Below are positions 45,532 to 53,870 of a stretch of 64,000 nucleotides of DNA, piece after piece. The notes under the pieces were generated by a model. The model saw nothing but the letters and a program-made list of their open reading frames with translations. It did no database searches and had not been told where the DNA came from. This stretch comes from DASUPK01 sp963695675 (GTDB lineage: Bacteria; Actinomycetota; Thermoleophilia; Solirubrobacterales; 70-9): contig CAVOGY010000003.1 of NCBI GenBank assembly GCA_963695675.1, positions 1 through 64,000 of the forward strand, in the 5' to 3' direction. The position numbers and the translations under genes are program-made. The first letter of the stretch is position 1; every line of letters begins with the position of its first letter.

Positions 45532-46849
45532 AACCCAGATCACCGAGATCGTCATGCCCCAGATGGGCGTCTCGGTCGCCGAGGGCACGATCGTCGAGTG
45601 GTCGAAGCGGCCCGGCGACTGGGTGGAGCGCGACGAGACCGTCTGCCTGGTCACCACCGATAAGGTCGATGTCGAGATCCCGTCGCCGGCGGCCGGCCGG
45701 CTCGCGAAGATCCTGGTCGAGCCCGGCGACACGGTGGACGTGGGAACTCCGCTCGCCGAGCTGGACGCCAGCGCCCGTCCGGGGGAGGCCCATCCCGAGG
45801 AGCACCACGACGAGCCCGAAACCGGCCGGCCGGCCAATCCTCAGCCGACCGAGACCACGCGGGATGGCGAGACGGACCGCTCCGGCTTCCACTCGCCGGT
45901 CGTCCGGCGGATGGCCGATGACCATGGCATCGACCTCTCGCAGGTACAGGGCACGGGGATCGGCGGGCGGATCCGGAAGCGGGACCTCGTCGCACTGATC
46001 GAATCCCGTCCCGAGGCGGAGCCGCCCGAGCGGGCCGCAGAGAAGGCACCCGAGCCGGCCGAAGCCGAACGGCCGCTGCACATCGAGTCCCCTTACCGGC
46101 CTGACGCGCCCCCGACCGCCCCCGCCGGGAACGGGGAAGCCCCCGTTGGGAACATCCTGCCGGGCGGGCGCCGCGAGCCGATGACGCCGATGCGCCGGCG
46201 CATCGCCGAGCACATGCTCGAGAGCCGCCGCACCTCGGCCCACTGCACGACGATCGTCGAGGTGGACCTGCATCGCGTCGTGGCGGCGCGCCACGAGCTC
46301 AAGGAAGGCATGGCCCGCCGCGGGGCGCCACTCACCTACCTCGCCTTCGTAGCGAGCGCAGCGGTGGCCGAGCTCGACCGGCACCCGATCCTGAACGCGT
46401 CAATCGAGGACGACGAGCTCGTCTACCACGACGACGTCAACCTCGGGATCGCTGTGGCGCTCGACTCGGGCCTGATCGTGCCGGTGATCCGGCATGCCCA
46501 GAGGCTCAGCCTCGAGGGCCTGGCCGGCGAGATCGCCCGGCTCGCCCAGCGCGCCCGAACCGGTGGGCTCGACCCCGACGACGTCGCCGGAGGCACGTTC
46601 ACCATCACCAACCCGGGCCAGTTCGGGGCGGTCCTGGCGACGCCGATCATCAACCAGCCGCAGGTGGCAATCCTGGACCTGGAGGCTGTGGTCAAGCGAC
46701 CGGTGGTGATCGATGACGAATCCGAGGCGATCGCGGTACGACCGATGACCAACCTCTGCATGTCGTGGGACCACCGGGCGCTGGACGGGGCCGAAGCGGC
46801 GCGCTTCCTCGCCGACGTCAAGGCCCGCCTCGAGGGGTGGGAGCGATGA
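45512..46849 (+). CDS. bkdC: branched-chain 2-oxoacid dehydrogenase-type E2 (lipoyl acyltransferase)
   Basis: 445 residues with a single lipoyl domain (MPQMGVSVAEGTIVEWSKR; VTTDKVDVEIPSP with the lipoylated Lys), a Glu/Pro linker, a subunit-binding domain (HSPVVRRMADDHGIDLSQV and GTGIGGRIRKRDLVALI), and the acyltransferase core with TPMRRRIAEHMLESRRTSAH, GGTFTITNPGQFGAVLATP and the catalytic WDHRALDGAEAARFL. Unlike pdhC it is uninterrupted. GTG start inside bkdB. Confidence 0.94.
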   Translation: MSSSPTETQITEIVMPQMGVSVAEGTIVEWSKRPGDWVERDETVCLVTTDKVDVEIPSPAAGRLAKILVEPGDTVDVGTPLAELDASARPGEAHPEEHHDEPETGRPANPQPTETTRDGETDRSGFHSPVVRRMADDHGIDLSQVQGTGIGGRIRKRDLVALIESRPEAEPPERAAEKAPEPAEAERPLHIESPYRPDAPPTAPAGNGEAPVGNILPGGRREPMTPMRRRIAEHMLESRRTSAHCTTIVEVDLHRVVAARHELKEGMARRGAPLTYLAFVASAAVAELDRHPILNASIEDDELVYHDDVNLGIAVALDSGLIVPVIRHAQRLSLEGLAGEIARLAQRARTGGLDPDDVAGGTFTITNPGQFGAVLATPIINQPQVAILDLEAVVKRPVVIDDESEAIAVRPMTNLCMSWDHRALDGAEAARFLADVKARLEGWER

Positions 46850-47955
46850 GCCTGCTCGCACACGAGGAGGTGGTGGTCCGGCGGGGCCGGCGCAGCGGCA
46901 TCTATGTCGTGATCGCGATCCACTCGACCATGCTCGGTCCGGCTCTCGGCGGCCTGCGCCTGTGGCGCTATGGAGCGCTGGGCGACGCGATTGCCGACGC
47001 GCTCCGCCTCTCCGAGGCGATGACCTACAAGGCGGCCGCCGCCGGGCTCCACCTCGGCGGCGGCAAGGCGGTGCTGTGTGTGCCTCCCCGGCGGGAGCTA
47101 CGGGCCGGGGAGCGGCGGGATCTGATGCTCGACATCGGCGACATCGTCGACTCACTCGAGGGCCGCTACGTGACGGCCGAGGACGTCGGCACCGGCACGG
47201 ACGACATGTCGATCATCCGCGAGCGCACGGAGCACGTCGTCGGTCTTCCAGTCGACTCCGGCGGGTCCGGGGACCCAAGTCCGATCACGGCACGCGGCGT
47301 CGAGTCCGCGATCCGTGCGAGCTGTGAGCACCGCTACGGAAGCGGCGACCTGGCGGGTCGCCGCGTGTCGGTGATCGGTCTGGGCCACGTCGGGTCCCGC
47401 CTGGCGGAGCGCCTCGCCGCCGATGGAGCCGAGCTCGGCGTCTCCGACATCGACCCGGGCAAGCGCGGACTGGCGGAGCCGCTCGGGGCCCACTGGCTCG
47501 ACCCGGCCGACGTGGCGACCGCCGAATGCGACGTGCTAGCCCCCTGCGCACTCGGCGGCGCGATCGACGGCGACAACGTCGAGCGACTGCGCTGCGAGAT
47601 CGTCTGCGGCGCGGCCAACAACGTGCTCGCAGATCGCGCGCTCGCCGATCGTCTAGCCGAGCGCGGGATCATCTATGCCCCCGACTTCGTCGCCAACGCC
47701 GGCGGGCTGATCAGCGTCTATGGCGAGCTCCACTCGCTCGGCGGAGATCGCCTGGATTCGCTGGTTGATGGGATAGGGGAGGCGTTGCGCCGAGTGTTCG
47801 GCACCGCGGAGCGGCGCGGGGTCACGCCCCTTGAGGCGGCGCGAGCCCTGGCCGAGGAACGGCTCAACGCCGCTCGCTTCAGTCAGACCAGCAGCCCCTC
47901 CGGCACGTCCTTGAGCGCCTTCCGGGCCGCGGCCCGTCCCGCCTCACGCGCCTGA
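46846..47955 (+). CDS. Leu/Phe/Val dehydrogenase-like amino acid dehydrogenase
   Basis: Oxidative deaminase of the Glu/Leu/Phe/Val dehydrogenase family. The N-terminal domain has GPALGGLRLWRYGALGDAIA, LSEAMTYKAAAAGLHLGGGK with both active-site lysines; the NAD domain has VSVIGLGHVGSRLAERLAADG and FVANAGGLISVYGEL. About 350 residues match; the last 25 or so (SQTSSPSGTSLSAFRAAARP) are probably unstructured. The ATG overlaps the bkdC stop by 4 bases. Deaminating Leu/Ile/Val would feed 2-oxoacids to the neighbouring BKD complex, a strong contextual argument for the branched-chain assignment. Confidence 0.9.
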   Translation: MSLLAHEEVVVRRGRRSGIYVVIAIHSTMLGPALGGLRLWRYGALGDAIADALRLSEAMTYKAAAAGLHLGGGKAVLCVPPRRELRAGERRDLMLDIGDIVDSLEGRYVTAEDVGTGTDDMSIIRERTEHVVGLPVDSGGSGDPSPITARGVESAIRASCEHRYGSGDLAGRRVSVIGLGHVGSRLAERLAADGAELGVSDIDPGKRGLAEPLGAHWLDPADVATAECDVLAPCALGGAIDGDNVERLRCEIVCGAANNVLADRALADRLAERGIIYAPDFVANAGGLISVYGELHSLGGDRLDSLVDGIGEALRRVFGTAERRGVTPLEAARALAEERLNAARFSQTSSPSGTSLSAFRAAARPASRA

Positions 47956-47989
47956 TCGAGCTGATGGAACGCGGGGAGCATGACTGGAA

Positions 47990-48397
47990 TCAGGCCACCG
48001 CGAGGAGCGCAGTCGCCCACAGGCAGATCAGATGCAGGCTTTGGTCGACGATCGCCGTCAGTCCCACCGCCGGCGGATCCGGGCAGCGCTTCACGCGGAG
48101 CATGTAGGCCCTGACGGCCCGGCCGTCGTCGATGACGAGATGCGGCACGAAGATCACCGCCGCCAAGCCCAGCGCGGCGAGGAACCCGATCTCGTCCCCG
48201 ACCCAGATCAGCGCGGGTACGAAGCAGAGCGTGTAGATCGCGACGTGCGAGAAGAGAGCTGCCCGGGCTCGCGGGTCGCGACCGAGCCCGCCGTACTTGT
48301 TCGCAGCCTGCCAGTCGGTCTGCAACATGAAATCGCCCACCAGGTGCGCGATGAAGAAGACAATGGTGATCTCCGCCCAGTTGGGGTGGTCCCCCAC
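47990..48397 (-). CDS. DUF3307-like membrane protein
   Basis: 135 residues, GTG start. The N-terminal helix IVFFIAHLVGDFMLQTDWQA has the His/Asp/Gln pattern of DUF3307 proteins; helices LFSHVAIYTLCFVPALIWV and FLAALGLAAVIFVPHLVID follow, and a last one LHLICLWATALLAVA ends the protein. The conserved His and Asp residues facing the membrane suggest an enzymatic or metal-binding role, unproven. Confidence 0.7.
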   Translation of the reverse strand: MGDHPNWAEITIVFFIAHLVGDFMLQTDWQAANKYGGLGRDPRARAALFSHVAIYTLCFVPALIWVGDEIGFLAALGLAAVIFVPHLVIDDGRAVRAYMLRVKRCPDPPAVGLTAIVDQSLHLICLWATALLAVA

Positions 48398-48463
48398 AGC
48401 GCCCCTCGCTCAGTCGCCCCCTCAGATCGGGTGATAGTAGCGGCGCGGCGTTAGGCTCGGGCG

Positions 48464-48859
48464 GTGACCCGCGAGCAGCTGATCGCATGGCTCAGGCGCT
48501 ACGAGGGCGCCTGGCGCATGCCCGGCACCGAGGCGCTGGCCGAGCTGTTCACCAAGGACGCGACCTATTCGACGGCTCCGTACGAGAACCCGCATCGTGG
48601 CCTCGAGGCGATCGGCGAGATGTGGGAGGCGGATCGCCTCGGTCCCGACGAGGAGTTCGAGATGAGCAGCGAGGTGGTTGCCGTGGAGGGGGACACCGGC
48701 GTCGCCAGGGTCGAGGTCCAATATCGGGCGCCGAAGAGCAAGGAGTACCGCGACCTGTGGATCGTCCGCCTGGACGACGCGGGGCTTTGCTTCCACTTCG
48801 AGGAGTGGCCGTTCTGGCCCCCGGGCCAGAACGGCGCCGCCGCGACCGGGGCCGTGTGA
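48464..48859 (+). CDS. SnoaL-like / NTF2-fold protein
   Basis: 131 residues: LIAWLRRYEGAWRMPGTEAL, LFTKDATYSTAPYENPHRGL, EAIGEMWEADRLGPDEEF, and ending in FHFEEWPFWPP. This is the SnoaL-like fold, often a stress or secondary-metabolism protein. GTG start with TAGGCT 6 nt upstream (48452-48457) and no Shine-Dalgarno site: a leaderless gene. It lies just before lipB. Confidence 0.75.
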   Translation: MTREQLIAWLRRYEGAWRMPGTEALAELFTKDATYSTAPYENPHRGLEAIGEMWEADRLGPDEEFEMSSEVVAVEGDTGVARVEVQYRAPKSKEYRDLWIVRLDDAGLCFHFEEWPFWPPGQNGAAATGAV

Positions 48860-48870
48860 CACTTGTGTCC

Positions 48871-49629
48871 ATGGACGCGGTCCTGGTCAAGCGTTGCGGG
48901 CTGGTCCCCTACGAAGAGGCCAGGCGGGCGCAGAAGCGGATCGAAGCGGCACGGCTGGCGGGCGGGATTCCCGATGTCCTGCTCCTTCTCGAGCACCCGC
49001 CCGTCTACACGAAGGGTCGGCGCGCGGAGCCGGGAGAGCTCGGGATGGGCGAGGACTGGTACCGGATGCAGGGGATCGAGGTGTGCGAAACGGATCGAGG
49101 GGGTCGGGTCACCTACCACGGGCCTGGCCAGCTCGTCGGCTACCCGATCGTCTCCCTGAAGCCCTATGGCGACAACGTCCACGAGTACGTCCGGGGACTC
49201 GAGCGGCTGATGATCGACTCCCTCGCCGGATCGGGTGTCAAGGCCGGCGTGGTCGAGGGACTGACCGGGGTCTGGGCCGGCGAGCCGGCCCCGCCGGTGG
49301 GGGCAACCGCCGCCGATGTCGCAGAGGAGGTCACCGAGGGCAGGCTGCGGAAGATCGGCTCGATCGGCGTCCACGTCAATCGCGGCGTGACCACGCACGG
49401 CTTCGCGATCAACGTCAACAACGACCTGCAGCCCTTCGGGTGGATCGTTCCCTGCGGGATCGACGGAGTCCGGATGACCTCGCTCAGCCGGGAGCTCGGG
49501 GCCGAGCAGGACATGGACGTGTTCATGGACCTGGTCGCCGAGCTCTTCGGCCGCATCTTCGAGCGCGAGCCGGTCGAGACGGACCGCACCCTGACCGAGC
49601 TGGCCGGCCGGGCCGCCCCGGTACGGTAG
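48871..49629 (+). CDS. lipB: octanoyl-ACP:protein N-octanoyltransferase
   Basis: Moves the octanoyl group from acyl carrier protein to the lipoyl-domain lysine of E2 proteins. The 252-residue enzyme has the signature GGRVTYHGPGQLVGYPIV, the catalytic Lys in RKIGSIGVHVNRGVTTHGFA and the catalytic Cys in FGWIVPCGIDG. The ATG at 48871 is chosen; in-frame GTGs at 48856 and 48865 could add a few residues. An insert (VGATAADVAEEVTEGRL) before the Lys loop lengthens it slightly. Confidence 0.95.
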   Translation: MDAVLVKRCGLVPYEEARRAQKRIEAARLAGGIPDVLLLLEHPPVYTKGRRAEPGELGMGEDWYRMQGIEVCETDRGGRVTYHGPGQLVGYPIVSLKPYGDNVHEYVRGLERLMIDSLAGSGVKAGVVEGLTGVWAGEPAPPVGATAADVAEEVTEGRLRKIGSIGVHVNRGVTTHGFAINVNNDLQPFGWIVPCGIDGVRMTSLSRELGAEQDMDVFMDLVAELFGRIFEREPVETDRTLTELAGRAAPVR

Positions 49630-49634
49630 GGGCG

Positions 49635-50597
49635 ATGGAAAGCGAGCAGACGCTCACGCCCCGGCTGCACGTCACCCGCTCTCGCGCCAACCCGGGCGGG
49701 CGGCCGCCGAATGACGAGGGCAAGGTTGCGTTCCGCTCGCGCAAGCCGCCCTGGCTCAAGGTGCCGGCCCCTGGAGGCCCGACCTACCGGCGGCTGAAGA
49801 AGGCGATCGAGCAGGACAACCTGCACACCGTCTGCCAGGAGGCAAACTGCCCGAACGTCGGCGAGTGCTGGGAGCGCGGCACCGCCACCTTCATGATCCT
49901 CGGTGACGTATGCACGAGGCGGTGCGGCTTCTGCAACGTGCAGACGGGCAAGCCGACCTGGAACGACCCGCTCGAGCCGCTGCGGGTCGCGAATCAGGTG
50001 AAGCGGATGGGACTGCGCCATGCCGTGATCACCTCGGTCGACCGCGATGACCTGCCCGATTACGGCGCGGGCGCCTTCGTCGGCGTGATCCGCTCGATTC
50101 GCCGGATGGCGCCAGGGTGCAAGGTGGAGGTGCTGACCCCGGACTTCCGCGGCCAGGAGATGCCACTCGCCAAGGTGATCGCCGAGCGTCCCGACGTCTT
50201 CAACCACAACGTCGAGACGGTTCCGCGGCTCTATCCGATCGCCAGGCGCGGCTCGGACTTCATGCGCTCGGCCCGAGTCCTGCGAATGGCGAAGGAGATG
50301 GCCGGCGACGAGGTCGTCACCAAGTCCGGTTTGATGGTCGGCCTCGGCGAGGAGTTCGACGAGATGGTGGAGGCGTTCGGGATCCTGCTGGACCACGGGG
50401 TCCAGGTGCTCACCGTCGGCCAGTACCTGCGCCCGACCGAGAAGCACCTGCCGGTGGACCGCTACTGGCATCCGGACGAGTTCGCCGCGCTCGAGAAGGC
50501 AGCCTACGAGCTCGGCTTCGAGTCGGTCGCCTCGGGCCCGCTGGTGCGGAGCTCGTACCACGCCGACGAGCAGCTCCCGGCCGCGTCCACGGCGTAA
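49635..50597 (+). CDS. lipA: lipoyl synthase
   Basis: Radical SAM enzyme that inserts two sulfurs into the octanoyl group placed by LipB. The 320 residues carry both clusters: the auxiliary cluster Cys67, 72 and 78 in CQEANCPNVGEC, the radical SAM cluster Cys93, 97 and 100 in CTRRCGFC, and the C-terminal Ser in LVRSSYHADEQ. VITSVDRDDLPDYGAG and VNHN-type FNHNVETVPRLY are typical. TACGGT lies 7 nt before the ATG, suggesting a leaderless start, just after the lipB stop. Confidence 0.96.
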   Translation: MESEQTLTPRLHVTRSRANPGGRPPNDEGKVAFRSRKPPWLKVPAPGGPTYRRLKKAIEQDNLHTVCQEANCPNVGECWERGTATFMILGDVCTRRCGFCNVQTGKPTWNDPLEPLRVANQVKRMGLRHAVITSVDRDDLPDYGAGAFVGVIRSIRRMAPGCKVEVLTPDFRGQEMPLAKVIAERPDVFNHNVETVPRLYPIARRGSDFMRSARVLRMAKEMAGDEVVTKSGLMVGLGEEFDEMVEAFGILLDHGVQVLTVGQYLRPTEKHLPVDRYWHPDEFAALEKAAYELGFESVASGPLVRSSYHADEQLPAASTA

Positions 50598-50651
50598 ACG
50601 CGACGCACCTTTCCTTGCGGGGGTGTGTTCATGCCTTCGTAGCCTCGATCC

Positions 50652-51854
50652 ATGCGTTCCCGCCGACGCAGAAACCTGATTGCGCTGCTTTCGTCCGCTT
50701 TCGCGGTGGTCTTAGCCGCCGGACCGCTAACCGGAGGAGCAAGCTCCCAAACGAGCGACACCTCGAACCCGAAGAATCCGCTGGCCGGCGACGGCATGTG
50801 GATCTGGTACCTGAGCCGCTCCTCGCACGGCAACCTGAACACCATCGCCGCCAGGGCGCACGCACGCGGGATCGATACGGTGTTGATCAAGTCCGGCGAC
50901 GGCACGCGGTACTGGGGCCAGTTCTCCTCGTCCGTGGTCACCGGCCTCCGGTCGCGCGGGCTCAACGTCTGCGCCTGGCAGTTCATCTACGGGCGAAAGC
51001 CGGGCAAGGAGGCGCGCATCGGGGCGGCAGCGGTCGCCCGGGGCGCTGACTGCCTGGTGCTCGATGTCGAGGGGCAGTACGAGGGGCGCTATCCGCAGGC
51101 CTCGACCTACATGAGCATGGTCAGGTCGATGGTCGGCCCGAACTACCCGATCGGACTCGCGAGCTTCCCCTACGTCGACTACCACCCCGCCCTTCCCTAC
51201 TCGGTGTTCCTCGGTCCCGGTGGCGCTCAATACAACGTCCCGCAGCTCTACTGGAAGGACATCGGCACCACCGTCGACACCGGGTACATCCACACCTGGG
51301 TCTGGAACCGCATCTACAAGCGCCAGATCGACCCGCTCGGTCAGGTCTACAACAACCCGAAGCCGGGGCAGATCCGCCGCTTCAGGGCCTTGGCGATGTC
51401 GCATGGATTCGACGGGGTCAGCTGGTGGTCGTGGCAGTCGGCCGGCAAGCGCCAGTGGAAGGCCGTGAGCGCCCCGGTCTCCCCGGCCACCGTGACCCCG
51501 TATCCGAGCTATCCGTTTCTGCGCCTCGGCTCCAAGGGCGACTTCGTGGCCTGGGCGCAGCAGCTGCTCGCGGGCGGGGGCTACACGGTGCCGATCAACG
51601 GCTACTACCAGGCGCCGACGCAGGCCGCGGTCTTCTCCTTCCAGGCCAACCACGGCCTCCCGCAGACGGGCAACCTCGACGTGCCGACCTGGGACCTGCT
51701 CCTCCAGAACGATCCGCTCCCGGTCCGCTGGACCAAGGGTGGCGCGGCGGCAGCCGGCTCCTCGGGCCCGGTGGCGCTCCCGCCGCCCAGATCGGCGAAG
51801 CTTCCGGCCGTCCGCGACGAGATCCCGCCGCCGGGGGAGCGGCGGCCGCGTTAA
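50652..51854 (+). CDS. secreted glycosidase-like protein with C-terminal peptidoglycan-binding domain
   Basis: 400 residues. An Arg-rich start (MRSRRRRNLIALLSSAFAVV) and a hydrophobic core form a signal peptide ending near ASS. The mature part looks like a TIM barrel: GMWIWYLSRSSHGNLNTIAA, DTVLIKSGDGTRYWG, LNVCAWQFIYGR, CLVLDVEGQYEG with candidate acidic residues, and FDGVSWWSWQSAG. Residues about 290-360 are a PG_binding_1 repeat (LRLGSKGDFVAWAQQLL and AAVFSFQANHGLPQTG). Likely acts on or near the cell wall; no specific GH family is assigned. Confidence 0.75.
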   Translation: MRSRRRRNLIALLSSAFAVVLAAGPLTGGASSQTSDTSNPKNPLAGDGMWIWYLSRSSHGNLNTIAARAHARGIDTVLIKSGDGTRYWGQFSSSVVTGLRSRGLNVCAWQFIYGRKPGKEARIGAAAVARGADCLVLDVEGQYEGRYPQASTYMSMVRSMVGPNYPIGLASFPYVDYHPALPYSVFLGPGGAQYNVPQLYWKDIGTTVDTGYIHTWVWNRIYKRQIDPLGQVYNNPKPGQIRRFRALAMSHGFDGVSWWSWQSAGKRQWKAVSAPVSPATVTPYPSYPFLRLGSKGDFVAWAQQLLAGGGYTVPINGYYQAPTQAAVFSFQANHGLPQTGNLDVPTWDLLLQNDPLPVRWTKGGAAAAGSSGPVALPPPRSAKLPAVRDEIPPPGERRPR

Positions 51855-51896
51855 GCGGCTTCGCCATCAGATCGCGGCCACAAGCGGCCGCCCCCT

Positions 51897-51937
51897 GGAT
51901 TAAACGGGTCGCGCTGACGCGCGCCCTCGCATAATCC
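51897..51937. repeat. hairpin repeat copy 2 between convergent genes
   Basis: Core aaacgggtcgcgc-tgac-gcgcgccctcgcat (51902-51932) inside a larger inverted repeat GGATTA...TAATCC (51897-51902 and 51932-51937). Read on the minus strand the stem ends in GTTTA, so it may terminate the DUF4395 gene. Confidence 0.6.
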
Positions 51938-51980
51938 GCGCTTTCGCCCTTCGCTCCCAAGGACAGCGGCCTGGTCGCCG

Positions 51981-52715
51981 CTATGGCGCGAGCCGCGCCA
52001 GCACGGAGCCGTCCGCGGCGACCCTGAGCACGGTTGGCACGATCGCGACGCCATACTTGCGGGCCAGATCGGGGCGATCGCTGACGTCGAGCTTGAGCAG
52101 CGGCTCGGACTCGGAGCTGAGGCGGCGTTCCCACTCGTGGCATTCGGAGCAGAGCGGGTGCGTGAACTCGACGTAGGCGGATGTGCCGCCCAAGCCATCA
52201 AGGTCGCCGACGTCGATCTGCTTGTGATGGCGAGGCGAGATGCCGCGCAGCCGGGCCGTCAGCCGGTAGATCTCGCAGCCCAGACAGAACCCGGTGCTGG
52301 CTGCGAGCCAGGCGAGCGCCGCGACTAGAAGACCGAGGGCGGTCCCCACTGCGGGCGCGCCAAGCCACCAGGCGAGGGCGGCGGAGCCGAGGATGAAGCT
52401 ACCCATCACGTTCGCCAGGCGGGGCGGGCGGGAGTCCTCGAGGCGGCCTTCGCCGAAGCGGGGTTGCACGATCAGGAAGTACGCCGCGCAGGGAAGGCAG
52501 AAGCGCCGCCCGAGCGTGAGCCCGAGCAGGAGCTGCGCCGCCATCAGTGCCCAGGCGAGGGGCCAGCCGAACAGCGCACCGAGGAGTGCGACCAGCCCGG
52601 TAATCGCCTGATTGAAGCGGGGCGCCCGCTCGTCGATCACGTCTGTGTCACGCCAGGGGTCGGCCGTCCGCCTCGTCCTCGTGGGTGTGGCCGCCATGTC
52701 GGTCATGTACCCCAT
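51981..52715 (-). CDS. DUF4395 membrane domain fused to a thioredoxin-like domain
   Basis: 244 residues. The N-terminal 150 match DUF4395: DERAPRFNQAITGLVALLGA, GRRFCLPCAAYFLIVQPRFG, LANVMGSFILGSAALAW and GFCLGCEIY, with two CxxC pairs near the membrane. The C-terminal 75 form a compact thioredoxin fold: VEFTHPLCSECHEWERRL with a CSEC redox pair, LLKLDVSDRPDLARKYGV and VPTVLRVAADG with the cis-Pro. Likely a membrane thiol-disulfide system. Start ATG 52715, or one of the ATGs shortly after it. Confidence 0.8.
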   Translation of the reverse strand: MGYMTDMAATPTRTRRTADPWRDTDVIDERAPRFNQAITGLVALLGALFGWPLAWALMAAQLLLGLTLGRRFCLPCAAYFLIVQPRFGEGRLEDSRPPRLANVMGSFILGSAALAWWLGAPAVGTALGLLVAALAWLAASTGFCLGCEIYRLTARLRGISPRHHKQIDVGDLDGLGGTSAYVEFTHPLCSECHEWERRLSSESEPLLKLDVSDRPDLARKYGVAIVPTVLRVAADGSVLARLAP

Positions 52716-52778
52716 GATCGCAATCGTTCCGTTGCCGGCGGGGCGCGCGGGTCACGCGGCTAGTGTTCCGCGCGGCCG

Positions 52779-53642
52779 GTGATCCCGCTGAAGGACAACA
52801 ACCCGACCTCGCGGTTCCCGGTCGTCACGGTTGCGATCATCGTCATCAATGTCCTGGTCTTCATCTGGCAGCTCAACTTCCCGACCGATCAGCGGCTGGA
52901 CCAGGCGGGATTCGGAGCGATCGACCAGAGCTCCCTCGAGTATGGGGCGATCCCGTACCGGATCACGCACCCAGACACGGGGGACTGCGCAGTCGGCGCG
53001 GTCGCCGAGGCGGGAGGGCAGTTCGCGGCCGGGGTGGTCTGCCCGGGGACGAGGAAGTACGACCGGGCCGTGGCGATAGGTAGGCAAGACCCGAGCGCTC
53101 AGCCGATACCCATCAACGAAGCGCCCTGGTGGGAGACCCTCTTCACCTCGATGTTCATGCACGGGGGCTTCCTCCACATCGCCGGCAACATGCTGTTCCT
53201 CTGGGTCTTCGGCAACAACATCGAGGAGTCCCTGGGCCGTCCGAGTTTCGTCCTCTTCTACGTGCTGGCCGGTCTGATCGCGGTGTACACCCAGGCCTTG
53301 ATCGATCCCAGCTCGACCGCCCCCACCATCGGCGCGAGCGGCGCAATCGCCGGGGTTCTCGGCGCATACGCGCTCCTCTTCCCGCAGGCGAGGGTGCTCA
53401 CCCTGATCTTCATCATCTTCTTCGTCACGCTGGTGGAGATACCGGCGTTGATCCTGCTCGCGATCTGGTTCATCCTTCAATTCCTCCCGGCCCTCGGACA
53501 GGTCGCAGTCGAGAGCGGGGGTGGCCAGGGGGTTGCCTACTTTGCACACGTCGGCGGGTTTCTCTTTGGTCTGGCCGTCGCCGGAGCCATGCTCCTCGCA
53601 CGGGGACGCAGCGAGCCACCGTCGCGATTACCTGTCTATTGA
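52779..53642 (+). CDS. rhomboid family intramembrane serine protease
   Basis: 287 residues, about six helices. The nucleophile is Ser187 in PTIGASGAIAGVLGAY, the catalytic His lies in YFAHVGGFLFGLAVAG, and FMHGGFLHIAGNMLFLWVFG is the helix-2 motif (HxxxN). A long extracytoplasmic loop (residues about 35-115) with a Cys pair sits between helix 1 and helix 2. Cleaves transmembrane substrates; targets unknown. GTG start, with TAGTGT 10-12 nt upstream. Confidence 0.93.
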   Translation: MIPLKDNNPTSRFPVVTVAIIVINVLVFIWQLNFPTDQRLDQAGFGAIDQSSLEYGAIPYRITHPDTGDCAVGAVAEAGGQFAAGVVCPGTRKYDRAVAIGRQDPSAQPIPINEAPWWETLFTSMFMHGGFLHIAGNMLFLWVFGNNIEESLGRPSFVLFYVLAGLIAVYTQALIDPSSTAPTIGASGAIAGVLGAYALLFPQARVLTLIFIIFFVTLVEIPALILLAIWFILQFLPALGQVAVESGGGQGVAYFAHVGGFLFGLAVAGAMLLARGRSEPPSRLPVY

Positions 53643-53654
53643 GTTTGAGTCGAA

Positions 53655-53870
53655 TTGGATCCGGATCTCAGGAACGCGCTGCTGATCGTCGGCCTGATCT
53701 TCTGCGGGTTCTTTGCCGCCGTGACGCTCTATGTGATCGTCGACAGCGGGCTGCGACTGCGGACCTACGGCGACATCGGAGCGATCGCCCTCTATGGCGT
53801 CTCGCTGCTGATCGTCGTCATGATCGCGGCGGGGTTGATCGGCGCACTCCGCAACCCGCCCGATGATTAA
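53655..53870 (+). CDS. small two-helix membrane protein
   Basis: 71 residues from a TTG start; two hydrophobic helices (ALLIVGLIFCGFFAAVTLYVI and IALYGVSLLIVVMIAAGLIG, each read in part). No family recognised. It overlaps the following carboxypeptidase gene by 8 bases and follows rhomboid by 12, so it belongs to that transcript. Confidence 0.55.
   Translation: MDPDLRNALLIVGLIFCGFFAAVTLYVIVDSGLRLRTYGDIGAIALYGVSLLIVVMIAAGLIGALRNPPDD

Noticed and set aside
49164..50561. 465-codon minus-strand frame opposite lipA/lipB
   Set aside because: Antisense to two conserved genes; shadow composition.
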